NCBI GenBank assembly: GCA_965262785.1
Contig: OZ253559.1
Location: 2,418,001 to 2,482,000 of the forward strand
Reading direction: 5' to 3'
From: G965218495 sp965262785
Lineage (GTDB): Bacteria > Bacteroidota > Rhodothermia > Rhodothermales > Bin80
DNA: 64,000 bases
Position 1 is the first letter of the stretch. The number at the start of each line of letters is the position of its first letter. The translations under genes were made by a program, and so were the position numbers. The notes under the pieces were generated by a model. That model was not told where the DNA came from. It did not search any database and saw only the letters and a list, made by a program, of their open reading frames with translations. Below are positions 10,925 through 19,780 of this stretch, in pieces.

Positions 10925-12718
10925 TTACAATTCTGGGTTTGAGACGCGCTTTCCGAAGAACGGGCCCGAGCCAGCGACCGCAGAGGTAGCCTCGCCGTCA
11001 AATTCATCGCCGGAAATCGTCACACTCACGGTCACCAAGCCAATTCCATCCACGTCGAACGAGAAAGACAGCACGTCGTCCTCGAATGTCGCGCCGGTGA
11101 TCTCCAACTCTTGCCCTAGCATGTCCGATGCTACGGTTCCGGTAAGGTCCTCATTTACGACGAAAGTGCCCCCGAAATCGCCATCGGGCGTGGACGCCGT
11201 AAATGACCAGGTGCCGGCTGCCGCAGCAGCCACTCCCTCGGCGGCACCAGTCTTCTTCTTCTCAATCTCCATCTCATACTTACGACCGTCGATGAATACG
11301 TACCGAATCTTGGAGTCCTTGTCGAAGATGTTACCGGTCGCCACGACCAAGTTGCCCATCTTGCCTTCCTCTACTGTACCCATGGTTGCGGCCACGCCCA
11401 GAATCTTGGCCGGGTTGATGGTCAACGCCGCCAGTGCCGCGTCCTCCGTCAGTCCGTTTTCGATGAGCGTCCGTACGTTTGGCAACACATCACTTGCCTT
11501 GGTGTCTAGCGTCGTGAATCCGAAGCCGAATCCCGCCTCCGCCAGTGTGCTGGCATTTTCGAGATATTTCTTGTGTTCCGCGTCGCGACGCGCCTCCAGG
11601 TTTTTCTTTTCGGCCTCCAGGTCGTTGAAGTCGCTCACTCGCAGCAAAGGATCATAGGCAGGTTCGGGCACCTCCGGCAATTCACCGGCGGTATCGGTAG
11701 GTTTGGCCTCCGTCGAGTCAGCATCGGCCTTGTCGTCGTCTTCCTTCGCATCCTTGTTCTCAGGTAGATCCAGCGTCAGCAACAGAGGGATGTTCGCAGC
11801 CTTCAGCTTGTCCATCGCGTCAAAGCTCTGGTTCAGGCCAGTGAGGACCATGCTGAAGCCCAGTTCTTCGTGTACTGCCAGCGCACGGTGAACATCCAGT
11901 GCATCTTCGGTATGGAAGAATACGCGGCGATCCGCGTCTAGAACAGGAAAGAGCGCGTAGTGCGTCGGGTCATAGGACGGGCGTTGGATGCCGGTCGGGT
12001 TGTCTGCATAGAGCCTCTCAATGCGTTGCCGGCGTTTAGCCTCATGAAACAGCTGCCGCAACTTGGCGATCACCGCCATATCGGTGCCAGGGTACATTCT
12101 GCGCGCAGAAGCGAGTTGGGCAAAGACCGATGCTTCCCCAGCATAGACCACCTCGTTGGCATCGTCTCCTGCCAGCAGGATGATTGCGCCCATCCCAGGC
12201 AGCATGCGACCGCGTGGCACTACGTGCGCTGCTGTAAAGCCAGATTTTCGCAAGTCCGTAAGGCTTTTGTCATCCGCCTTAAGCAGCGTACGCACGTCAA
12301 GGCCGGGCTGTATGCCGGCCTCGGCATCGGGCGGAAACCCTGGGTCATCCGGCCGCTCCGGTCGCTGCTGCTCTTTAGGTGCGGGGATGCCCACGTGCGA
12401 AAGGCCGTCAATAAAGCCGGCATATACCGTCATCGAATCAGCTGCAATCCGCTCAGCATCAAATGGGACGGCCACATCGCGGCCAACGGCCGTAATGAGT
12501 CCATCACGAACAATCACCGTGGCACCCTCTAGAATGCGCCCCGGTGCCTGCACGATACGCGCGCCAACAAGTGCGTATGTGCGCGTGACATCGGGCAATT
12601 CATTACCGCTGTCCACCTGCGCCTGGGTTGCCAGCGGGCCTGTAGCCAGGACGGACAACAGAAGAATACGGCCGTAACGACGAATCATCGGTGAAGCAAG
12701 TTTTGAGTTAGTAGGCAT
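10925..12718 (-). CDS. exported amidohydrolase-like protein with extra C-terminal domain
   Basis: This 597-residue paralogue has a hydrophobic leader (about residues 14-34: GRILLLSVLATGPLATQA). Its amidohydrolase core contains VYAGFIDGLSHVGIP, where only the second histidine of HxH remains. A charged linker rich in D, E and K follows (about 325-350), then LAALTINPAKILGV and EEGKMGNLVVATGNIFD. The final 100 residues (GTWSFTASTPDGDFGG...) form a separate beta-rich domain seen in exported proteins of this group. It is probably the first of the three co-transcribed hydrolases and lies 22 nt after the EutN-like gene. A catalytic role is doubtful without the first histidine. Confidence 0.84.
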   Translation of the reverse strand: MPTNSKLASPMIRRYGRILLLSVLATGPLATQAQVDSGNELPDVTRTYALVGARIVQAPGRILEGATVIVRDGLITAVGRDVAVPFDAERIAADSMTVYAGFIDGLSHVGIPAPKEQQRPERPDDPGFPPDAEAGIQPGLDVRTLLKADDKSLTDLRKSGFTAAHVVPRGRMLPGMGAIILLAGDDANEVVYAGEASVFAQLASARRMYPGTDMAVIAKLRQLFHEAKRRQRIERLYADNPTGIQRPSYDPTHYALFPVLDADRRVFFHTEDALDVHRALAVHEELGFSMVLTGLNQSFDAMDKLKAANIPLLLTLDLPENKDAKEDDDKADADSTEAKPTDTAGELPEVPEPAYDPLLRVSDFNDLEAEKKNLEARRDAEHKKYLENASTLAEAGFGFGFTTLDTKASDVLPNVRTLIENGLTEDAALAALTINPAKILGVAATMGTVEEGKMGNLVVATGNIFDKDSKIRYVFIDGRKYEMEIEKKKTGAAEGVAAAAAGTWSFTASTPDGDFGGTFVVNEDLTGTVASDMLGQELEITGATFEDDVLSFSFDVDGIGLVTVSVTISGDEFDGEATSAVAGSGPFFGKRVSNPEL

Positions 12719-12740
12719 GCGCGGCCAGGCGCGCCGTCAA

Positions 12741-13022
12741 TTAATCAGCAATATGCCAGTCGTCGACCACTCCCACGACCACCACGTTAGCCGGCACATG
12801 CTTCGAGCCAAGAACATCCGCTACTGCGAGGCCTTCGCGTGCGACAAGCACATGGTCACCAATGCCGGCGCTCAGCTTTGCATCCAGTGCCAGCATCTCT
12901 GCGGCTTCCGGTCGCAAAATACCCTTTTCATCTATCTCGCGCACAACTAGGAGCTTACACGGGCGAAAAACCTCGCGCTGGCGTGTAGCCACCACCGATC
13001 CGGTTACTTTGCACAGAATCAT
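12741..13022 (-). CDS. EutN/CcmL-family microcompartment vertex protein
   Basis: This is a 93-residue single-domain protein that matches the EutN/CcmL family along its whole length. It starts MILCKVTGSVVATRQ, has CKLLVVREID, then the GIGDHVLVAREG block and the VVGVVDDWHIAD tail. Family members form pentamers that cap the vertices of bacterial microcompartments. No BMC-domain hexamer protein is present in this window, so it is an orphan here. Its start is 6 nt after the stop of the AAA ATPase gene, showing a tight operon. It could be a vertex for a shell encoded elsewhere, or a pentamer co-opted to work with the ATPase. Confidence 0.85.
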   Translation of the reverse strand: MILCKVTGSVVATRQREVFRPCKLLVVREIDEKGILRPEAAEMLALDAKLSAGIGDHVLVAREGLAVADVLGSKHVPANVVVVGVVDDWHIAD

Positions 13023-13028
13023 GCGAGA

Positions 13029-14909
13029 CTAGTCAATCTGGAGTTTGAGTTCACGTACACGTTCTACCACCTCTTGGCGACTCATGGACCGATAGGGTTC
13101 GGGCAAGAGATCCAAACTGGTACTTTCGATGACCGCAACCAGCGTTTGCAGCCGGACTTGCAGGGGATACGTGGGCGGGATGAAGTCCTCCACCACATGG
13201 GCCAGAATCTCTGATGTGACCTCGGTGTCTTCCTCGCCTAGTGCCGCTGCTCGAAACTTGGCACGCGTCAGCACAGCTTCCATGTCGGCACCACTATAGG
13301 TGCGCTCGCCACTAAGCAGCGCATCCGGCACATCGTCAACCGGGATGTTGAGCCCGGTGCGTCGCATCATGACTTGCAGCAACTCAAGGCGCAACGCGCG
13401 TGTGGAAGGATAGAAAAGAGCAATGTGTTCTTCCGCCCGTCCTTGCCGTTTCAAGTCAATCGGCATCAGATCAGGGCGCGCCGTGATAAGAAAGAATATG
13501 ATCCTTCCCCGGTGCTTCGAGTTGCTCATAAAGGCGGCGATCTGTCCAAACACGCGCTGCGACACACCCGAGTCTCCCTGCGAGCTCCGATTCCCAAGTG
13601 CTGCATCGGCCTCGTCGATCATCACGGCCACCGGCGGCATTGCCTCCAGGAGATTCAGAATCTTCTCAAGGTTGCCTTCGGTCTGACCTTGCCACTGCGA
13701 GCGGAAGTTCTTCAGCTTCACCATTGGGACGCCAATCTCTCCGGCAAAGCATGTGACCATGAACGTCTTGCCAGTGCCCACGGGGCCACTAATCAGGTAG
13801 CCCATAGGCATCACGTCTTCACGACCCTTGCGCAAAGCTATGGCGGCATGACGCAAGTGCTCCTTCGCTTCCTTGTGCCCGGCCACCATGTCGAGGTTGT
13901 AGTCCGTCTCAACAAACTCCAGCATGCCAAAGGCGGCCTCTTCGATCATCTCCTTTTTCATTTCGGAGAGCTGCTCGAAGGTGAGTCGAACGCGGTTCTT
14001 GGTAGTGTCGGCGAGGATAGAGCGCAGCTGTATGAAACTCAGGCCGGCCGTGTTGCTGGCCAGCGATTCCAAGGTGACATCCGAATGAGCCTCGAACACG
14101 TCCTGCTGATCTCGGCAAAACCACTGAGCCATGGCCAGACGTGCGTCAGCGTCCGGCATGGGCACGTGGACTTCCGCGGTCCACGGACTTTGGACATGCT
14201 GTTGATTGATGTCGCTTAGGTTTTCGGCAATTAGGCAGACCGTGAAGTCGTGTTGCAAAAAGAACTGGTCGTGCGCCCAGCGCTGCAAGATCACGATAGC
14301 ATTGCGGTCCTCCGACGAATACATTGCCGCTTCTGCCATGGGAATAACGGTTTCGGCAAAGTCCAGGATGCACGCAATGCCCTTGCGCTCACGAAGGCGC
14401 AGCCGGAAATACATGTCCAGTAGCGATAGTGCCCGGACCGGGTCCTTTGGAAGCCGGGAGAAGAACGCAGTGCCCTTGCGTGTGTCGTAGGCGCGGACAA
14501 ACTGGTCGAAGTCGGTGCGTGAGCCTTGATCCCGAAAGGAGATCCCCGTTGCACGATCGTAGAGTACTACGACATCGCGCGGGTGAAAGAGCTCCTCGGT
14601 GAGAAACGTGACCATATCCTTATAGTCGCGCTCACCTTTGGCCGACGTAGTCAGCACTAGATCCCGCACGTTGCCGTGCAGAACAAACTGATTTACCGTG
14701 CCGCCCAGATATTTTCGGGCGATCTCCGTCGCCCAAGCCGGGGCATGCGCGGTAGTCTTCTCGAATAGTGGCATTTCCGCAGCCGGCGCTACGCTGTGGG
14801 CCGGAGCGCTATCCGCCACCGCAGGAGGTTCGTGTTGTTCGTTTCCGCCTACCGCTACCGCGTGTGCCTCATCCATAATATGCCGCGTTGCCTTACCAGA
14901 CGAAGGCAA
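13029..14909 (-). CDS. tandem AAA ATPase with degenerate first module
   Basis: The 626-residue protein has a P/A-rich N-terminus (1-55), then an AAA-like module (about 60-310) without a visible Walker A. The second module is a true AAA domain: Walker A GPVGTGKT at 375-382, Walker B VAVMIDEADA at about 427-436, and a second region of homology around 460-490 (IIFFLITARPDLMPIDLKRQGRAE, read in parts). A C-terminal helical lid follows. A second possible start is ATG 14876 (residue 12). It probably remodels or assembles a protein partner using ATP. Its 6-nt spacing to the EutN-like gene suggests that partner is the pentamer; the aldolase gene lies 70 nt upstream. Confidence 0.85.
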   Translation of the reverse strand: MPSSGKATRHIMDEAHAVAVGGNEQHEPPAVADSAPAHSVAPAAEMPLFEKTTAHAPAWATEIARKYLGGTVNQFVLHGNVRDLVLTTSAKGERDYKDMVTFLTEELFHPRDVVVLYDRATGISFRDQGSRTDFDQFVRAYDTRKGTAFFSRLPKDPVRALSLLDMYFRLRLRERKGIACILDFAETVIPMAEAAMYSSEDRNAIVILQRWAHDQFFLQHDFTVCLIAENLSDINQQHVQSPWTAEVHVPMPDADARLAMAQWFCRDQQDVFEAHSDVTLESLASNTAGLSFIQLRSILADTTKNRVRLTFEQLSEMKKEMIEEAAFGMLEFVETDYNLDMVAGHKEAKEHLRHAAIALRKGREDVMPMGYLISGPVGTGKTFMVTCFAGEIGVPMVKLKNFRSQWQGQTEGNLEKILNLLEAMPPVAVMIDEADAALGNRSSQGDSGVSQRVFGQIAAFMSNSKHRGRIIFFLITARPDLMPIDLKRQGRAEEHIALFYPSTRALRLELLQVMMRRTGLNIPVDDVPDALLSGERTYSGADMEAVLTRAKFRAAALGEEDTEVTSEILAHVVEDFIPPTYPLQVRLQTLVAVIESTSLDLLPEPYRSMSRQEVVERVRELKLQID

Positions 14910-14979
14910 GATACACAGTCGGCGCTGCAGGTGCAGCGCACAACAAGGGCCCTAGTGGTGCTGCCACGAGCCGGTTACA

Positions 14980-16059
14980 CTATGCTATTGTTACTGCCCT
15001 GTCAAGGTAGACATTCTGGATGGCGTTTAGAATGCCGATGCCATCCTTCATAGAGCGCTGAAATGCTTTGCGGCCCGAGATCAAGCCCATGCCGCCCGCC
15101 CGCTTGTTGACCACAGCGGTGGTTACGGCTTGCCGCAAATCGTTGGCCCCGGAGGCTCCGCCGGAGTTGATCAGACCGCAGCGCCCCATGTAGCAGTTTG
15201 CGATCTGGTAGCGCGTGAGGTCAATGGGATGGTCGGACGCAAGGCGCGAATAGATCCGCTCGTCAAACTTGCCGTAGCTGGAACTGCCGTAGTTAAGTGC
15301 GGCATATCCTCCATTGGATGTAGGCAACTTCTGCTTGATGATATCGGCTTCGATGGTTACGCCTAGGTGGTTTGCCTGCCCTGTAAGGTCAGCTGAAGCC
15401 TCGTGATTTACGCCGTCGATCTTGAACGCGCTGTTACGAACGTAGCACCACAGGATAGTGAGCATCCCCAGCTCATGTGCTTCGGCGAAGGCTTCAGAAA
15501 CCTCCTGTAACTGCCGTTTGGATTCCGGCGAGCCAAAATACACGGTGGCGCCTACGCCTACGCAGCCCATGTCCCAAGCATTCTGCACGCTGGCAAACGG
15601 AATCTGGTCGCTCGTGTTGGGATACGACAGCAGCTCGTTGTGGTTGAGTTTTAGGATGAACGGAACCTTGTGCGCATACTTGCGCGCCACGGCTCCCAAG
15701 ACGCCATAGGTAGAGGCTACGGCGTTGCATCCGCCCTCAATGGCCAGGCGGACGATGTTTTCGGGGTCGAAGTAGGCCGGATTCTTCGCGAAGGATGCTC
15801 CACCGGCATGCTCGATGCCCTGATCCACCGGTAGAATGGATACGTAACCGGTTCCTGCTAGACGTCCATTGTCAAATAGTGTTTGGAGCGCGCGCAGCAC
15901 ACGTGGGTTTCGGTCGGAGCCGCTCCACACCTCATCGACAAACTTAGGTCCGGGAAGGTGCAGGTTTTCCCGGGGGATCGTTGTGCACTTGTGCGTGAGA
16001 AGTCCTTTGGCGGCATTGCCCAGGATCGTCGCGGTATCGCCGGTGAGTACTTGGGTCAT
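14980..16059 (-). CDS. fbaB: class I fructose-bisphosphate aldolase (DhnA/FbaB type)
   Basis: The 359-residue protein matches the archaeal-type class I aldolases: [20 protein letters not shown] with the conserved D-Q-G-x-[16 protein letters not shown], an IEADIIKQK stretch holding the likely Schiff-base lysine, and a phosphate-binding glycine region near GGASGANDL and INSGG. It should cleave or form fructose-1,6-bisphosphate in glycolysis/gluconeogenesis without a metal. It lies upstream of the AAA/EutN pair on the same strand, with a 70-nt gap. Aldolases are common cargo of sugar microcompartments, but normal central metabolism is the simpler reading. Confidence 0.92.
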   Translation of the reverse strand: MTQVLTGDTATILGNAAKGLLTHKCTTIPRENLHLPGPKFVDEVWSGSDRNPRVLRALQTLFDNGRLAGTGYVSILPVDQGIEHAGGASFAKNPAYFDPENIVRLAIEGGCNAVASTYGVLGAVARKYAHKVPFILKLNHNELLSYPNTSDQIPFASVQNAWDMGCVGVGATVYFGSPESKRQLQEVSEAFAEAHELGMLTILWCYVRNSAFKIDGVNHEASADLTGQANHLGVTIEADIIKQKLPTSNGGYAALNYGSSSYGKFDERIYSRLASDHPIDLTRYQIANCYMGRCGLINSGGASGANDLRQAVTTAVVNKRAGGMGLISGRKAFQRSMKDGIGILNAIQNVYLDRAVTIA

Positions 16060-16148
16060 CTCGGCTGGTAAGGCATTCGCCTACTTTGAATTGACAGGCA
16101 ATCAAGGTAGCTAATACTACTAGCGTGTGGGCCGCGCCAATGGCCAAA

Positions 16149-17216
16149 TTACTTTGAATTTGCCTTGGTGACCTGGATTGCATGCGGGACTTGCGCCGGA
16201 TCCTCAAGGAGTGTTGGTAACATGCGCGAAAGAAGCGCGGAAAAAAGGATCCCCTTTGATCCCAGGCCGGTAAAGACCCAAATGCGTTCTGCGATTGGGC
16301 CAACGATGGGTAGGCGCGTGCCCGGAACGCCGACGCGTACGCCTGCCGTTGTACCAAGTACGGGTTGGTTGTTCAAGTCAGGGACCATAGCCGCTGTGTT
16401 GCGCAGAATTGTGCGGGTCGCTTCTTCGGTTGCTTCCTCGGTCGCAAAGCCGCGCTCATAGGTAGTGCCGACCAGTAACGCATGGGAATCAGGAACGACG
16501 TAGCCGCGCCCGGAGACTGGCATCGGGAGCTTAAAGTCGACCGGGCGGCGCACGCGTACAATTTGGCCTTTGGTTCTGTGAAGGTTGAGCACACGCAGTG
16601 CGGCAAACTTTATGTAACCGCTACCTAGGCAAAGCAGCACGCGAGAGGCTTCATAGCGCATTTTATCGCGCATCACCACGAATGCGCTGTTGTTGGCCGA
16701 ACCCCACGACACAACTTCAGCTCCCGTTTTGATGATGGCCCCGCGGCGCGCAGCAGACGACAGCACTGCCTCAATAAGTTGCGGCGTATCTATGATTCCC
16801 CCACCGTGGAGAACAAGTGCGCCACGGTCCGTGATGACACCCGCAAATTGGTGGCGCGCCTCATCAGCACCGATCCACGCTGCGTAGCCTGGGTACGTTC
16901 GCGCCACATTGCGGAAGCTTTTGGATTGCTCCGCGCTGGCAGATGGCCTCAGCACGCCACACCGGTTGTAGAGCCGGTCAGCGCCAGCCTCAGTAACGAG
17001 TGCATCTATACCTTCCAGGGCCTCAAGGCCGCGCCACATGAGCCGACCACGAAGTCCGGTAAATGGATTGACGATGCCTGCCGCTACCTGAGATGCGCCG
17101 GACGGCCTGTGGAGAGCTTCTACTAGGAGTACTTTTTGGTTCTTGCTCAGCCAAAGCGCACTAAATGCGCCCGCGAGTCCCGCACCCACAATGATGATGT
17201 CAAAACGCTTTGCCAT
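16149..17216 (-). CDS. FAD-dependent oxidoreductase (DAO family)
   Basis: This 355-residue flavoprotein opens with the dinucleotide-binding motif FDIIIVGAGLAGAFSALWLS and an acidic end of strand two (VLLVEALHRPSGAS). GIVNPFTGLRGR and the C-terminal PIVGPIAERIWVFTGLGSKG are typical of the D-amino-acid oxidase superfamily, including the oxidase half of MnmC, to which the G-I-V-N-P block is closest. A role in tRNA wobble-uridine modification is possible, but the methyltransferase half is absent. It lies 89 nt upstream of the aldolase gene on the same strand. Confidence 0.82.
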   Translation of the reverse strand: MAKRFDIIIVGAGLAGAFSALWLSKNQKVLLVEALHRPSGASQVAAGIVNPFTGLRGRLMWRGLEALEGIDALVTEAGADRLYNRCGVLRPSASAEQSKSFRNVARTYPGYAAWIGADEARHQFAGVITDRGALVLHGGGIIDTPQLIEAVLSSAARRGAIIKTGAEVVSWGSANNSAFVVMRDKMRYEASRVLLCLGSGYIKFAALRVLNLHRTKGQIVRVRRPVDFKLPMPVSGRGYVVPDSHALLVGTTYERGFATEEATEEATRTILRNTAAMVPDLNNQPVLGTTAGVRVGVPGTRLPIVGPIAERIWVFTGLGSKGILFSALLSRMLPTLLEDPAQVPHAIQVTKANSK

Positions 17217-17270
17217 CCTCGCGGATCTGGAACCGCGCTGCCTACTTTTTGTCTAAGGTTTTTTTCAAAC

Positions 17271-17345
<75 letters not shown>

Positions 17346-17995
17346 CATTATTTGCAGCGTCCTGCCAGTATCCCATCATGGTGACCGCAGGACGTTTGTA
17401 CTTTTGGCGTTTCTTACTAGAACTGCCATGCCATGCATGCGCCCGTTCGCTGCCGGTTCTGCATCGCACATACGGATTTAGTTGGGTTGACTGATAGGAT
17501 CGGCTAGTTGGCCTGGTCATTCGGCACGAATGCTTCCAGAACAGGATCTGTCGCCCATTCTCGACCTTGCGGTCACATGTTGGTGCACTCGTACCGACCT
17601 TGCGGCACCCTTGTCCAGAGGGCCGCTGGAGAGCTAATCACGGGTACCATCCAACAGGCCGCTGGCATTGCATCCACACGTGAGGCGGCGGCAGTGTGTC
17701 CAGCACGCGCTTATCGGGCGTACGGGGAGGCAGGATGGGGGAATTCCACTGTGAGGCCGGTTGCAGTTTCACGAAGGAGTAGCGACGTTCTGCCGAGTTG
17801 TCCGGCTTTCCGGCAGCGTTGAATTGCAGACCGCCAATGGTCGGGGTGGTTCCTACGAAGGAGTATCGGACCAATCCGGAGTAGGCATTGCGGGGTCTGC
17901 AGCACGCGTGGCGACTACCAACTCGCTCAAAGGTGCTTGCCCCTAACCCGCTTGTACGGGGCGACTGCAACTCGTTAGCGAGAGTGGTTCGTGCA
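17346..17995. other. 650-bp stretch with no supported gene
   Basis: Open frames here (for example 17508..17822 plus and 17638..18045 minus) have no family features and conflict with each other. Short imperfect repeats are visible, such as ACGAAGGAGTA near 17773 and 17857 and GACCTTGCGG near 17563 and 17598. The start of a gene-poor region that continues to 21 kb. Confidence 0.5.
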
Positions 17996-18526
17996 CTACC
18001 TCCGGTACCGGCAAACGGCCCGGACATACAGGACGGGCATGCCAACGCCCGCTAACACAAGAAATAGCACCATGACCTGACCAGCTAGCTCAAAGCCGCC
18101 ACCCCGCTGAGAAAGGGCGAATACTATGGCAGTGACGGCAAGGGCAAGGATAGCCACGAAAATTGCGAATGGCAGCGCCGATCTGAATGATCGTATCGGA
18201 ATGAGGCCTTGGGACTCTTTTGTTGTTGGGGGCGGCAGGATCCCTATCTCGCCCGTACGAGGCAGCTTCGTGCACATTCTCCAGTAGCGGCGAATACCCC
18301 GGACATACAGGACGGGGGTGCCAGTGCCCAACAGTACTAGTAATAGCACCAAGACCAAGTCGACTGGCTCAAAGCCGCCGCTCCGCCAGGAAGGAATGAA
18401 CACTAAGGCAATTAGGGCGAAGGCGAAGACAACCATGAAGATCGCGAACGGGAGAACCGACCTGGCGGACGGCATCGCAACAAGACTTCTGCGCTTCGGG
18501 TTGGTTGGGGACGGCGGGCTTGTCAT
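17996..18526 (-). CDS. small membrane protein made of two tandem copies of one unit
   Basis: The ATG at 18526 (MTSPPSPTNPKRRS) gives 176 residues. The protein consists of two similar halves. Each starts R-S-V/A-L-P-F-A-I-F, crosses the membrane, has a short loop with GGFE, crosses again through a leucine/valine-rich helix, and ends G-x-P-V-L-Y-V-R-x-x-x-R-Y. That makes four predicted membrane segments. The duplication is visible in the DNA: 18010-18110 and 18300-18400 share blocks such as CCGGACATACAGGACGGG. No known family was recognised. An internal gene duplication is clear; the function is unknown. Confidence 0.65.
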   Translation of the reverse strand: MTSPPSPTNPKRRSLVAMPSARSVLPFAIFMVVFAFALIALVFIPSWRSGGFEPVDLVLVLLLVLLGTGTPVLYVRGIRRYWRMCTKLPRTGEIGILPPPTTKESQGLIPIRSFRSALPFAIFVAILALAVTAIVFALSQRGGGFELAGQVMVLFLVLAGVGMPVLYVRAVCRYRR

Positions 18527-18689
18527 CTTAATCTTGCCTTGACTAAAGCATCCAGTATAGACGCAGAGTTTCCTGTGCAAATGTCACCTACCTGCTTCTC
18601 GCAGTTTCCGGTGTTCCTCTGGATATCCAGATCTGTGCCGATCCCAATTCCCATAGCGGCGAATTCGCCAACGATTTAACATAAGGACT

Positions 18690-19037
18690 TCAACCGCACC
18701 AAGAATTGCTCCAGTAACCCGCCCGCACCCCAGGAACTCCCCGGCTGGCCGTCAAGGCCATCGAAGTAGGCAGCAGCAACCCCACATAGTTACAGACAGG
18801 AGACGGCGAAGCGCAGGTTAGTGTTTGATAAGCATTGCCCATCTCCACTATTGAGGCTTCCAGCTCGCCCGAAATCTCGAGATCAGCTTGCCAATCTGCC
18901 TGCGACAGTGCCGTGCAGGCCGACACAGACTCGCCTAACGCCAATAAGAAGGCCCGAAGCAAGCCGCCGAACGCGAGAACAGTCTTAGAGCCGTTGAAAG
19001 GAATTGCTTGCTGAAGAATGTCCGCTTCGCGGGCCAT
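18690..19037 (-). CDS. possible hypothetical protein
   Basis: An open frame of 115 residues from ATG 19037 (MAREADILQQAIPFNGSK) contains a hydrophobic stretch (VLAFGGLLRAFLLALG) and an acidic middle (QADLEISGELEASIVEMG). Composition is plausible for a real protein, but there is no family match, no clear ribosome site, and the surroundings are gene-poor. It may be a chance frame or a decayed gene. Confidence 0.28.
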   Translation of the reverse strand: MAREADILQQAIPFNGSKTVLAFGGLLRAFLLALGESVSACTALSQADWQADLEISGELEASIVEMGNAYQTLTCASPSPVCNYVGLLLPTSMALTASRGVPGVRAGYWSNSWCG

Positions 19038-19420
19038 AGTCAAGCCCTCAGCGCATTGTACTATTGATCAGAATGGAGGCTTCTCTTCATTGCGGGTCCG
19101 GCATATCCTGACAGTCGTGCGAATAATCTCGAGCGTAGCCAATTCTCCTTTGGTACCGAATGGGTTGCAGATGCAATATGCGCTGCTACAGCTTGCTACC
19201 GATATTCCAAAAGGCGCATCAAGCCTCGCTATATGCATCCGTGCTTAGCTGCGTGCCCGACGCCGTCGAGCACAATTCGCCCAGCGCACATGCATCGCTG
19301 GTCTGTCCGGTTCAAGACTGGGGCGACGGGAGGTGGCGGTCAGAGCTGCGACGGTTTCCCCGCCTGCAGACGTGTATGGAAATTCATCGATTTATTCGCC
19401 TACCACGGGTACGTCCATTG

Positions 19421-19780
19421 CTATTTCTCTGTTGGGTTCTGCGGCGGATGCGAATCTGCCTCCAAGTACTCCGCTGCCACCTCGCGTACGTAGACAGGGC
19501 AGGCGTATTTCATGTGCTTGCTTGGGTTTTTTAAAGCCGCCTCCATCCTGTACAGGCTATTCATCCATTCGTGCGCATACTGGTTCTTGAGCGACATAAA
19601 GCAGTTGCAAGCAGGGTCGATGGGCTCGTTGAGGTAATTGGTGGGCCTGTAGGGATAGTCTTCGCCGGCATGCTTGAAGTACCCGATCTCTTCAAGATCT
19701 TCAACGGTAAGTTGCCCACCCTTGGCCTTGCGCAGCCTATCTACGTTGGGCGCAAAGTGGTGGCGTAGTAAGCGTCCCAT
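19421..19780 (-). CDS. hypothetical protein, 119 residues
   Basis: This soluble, charged open frame (MGRLLRHHFAPNVDRLRKA...) has a protein-like composition with no long low-complexity runs, including VEDLEEIGYFKHAGED, PACNCFMSLKNQYAHEW and VREVAAEYLEAD. It has four cysteines, two of them as CNC. No family was recognised. It stands alone, with non-coding DNA of 370 bp or more on each side. Possibly a lineage-specific gene. Confidence 0.42.
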   Translation of the reverse strand: MGRLLRHHFAPNVDRLRKAKGGQLTVEDLEEIGYFKHAGEDYPYRPTNYLNEPIDPACNCFMSLKNQYAHEWMNSLYRMEAALKNPSKHMKYACPVYVREVAAEYLEADSHPPQNPTEK

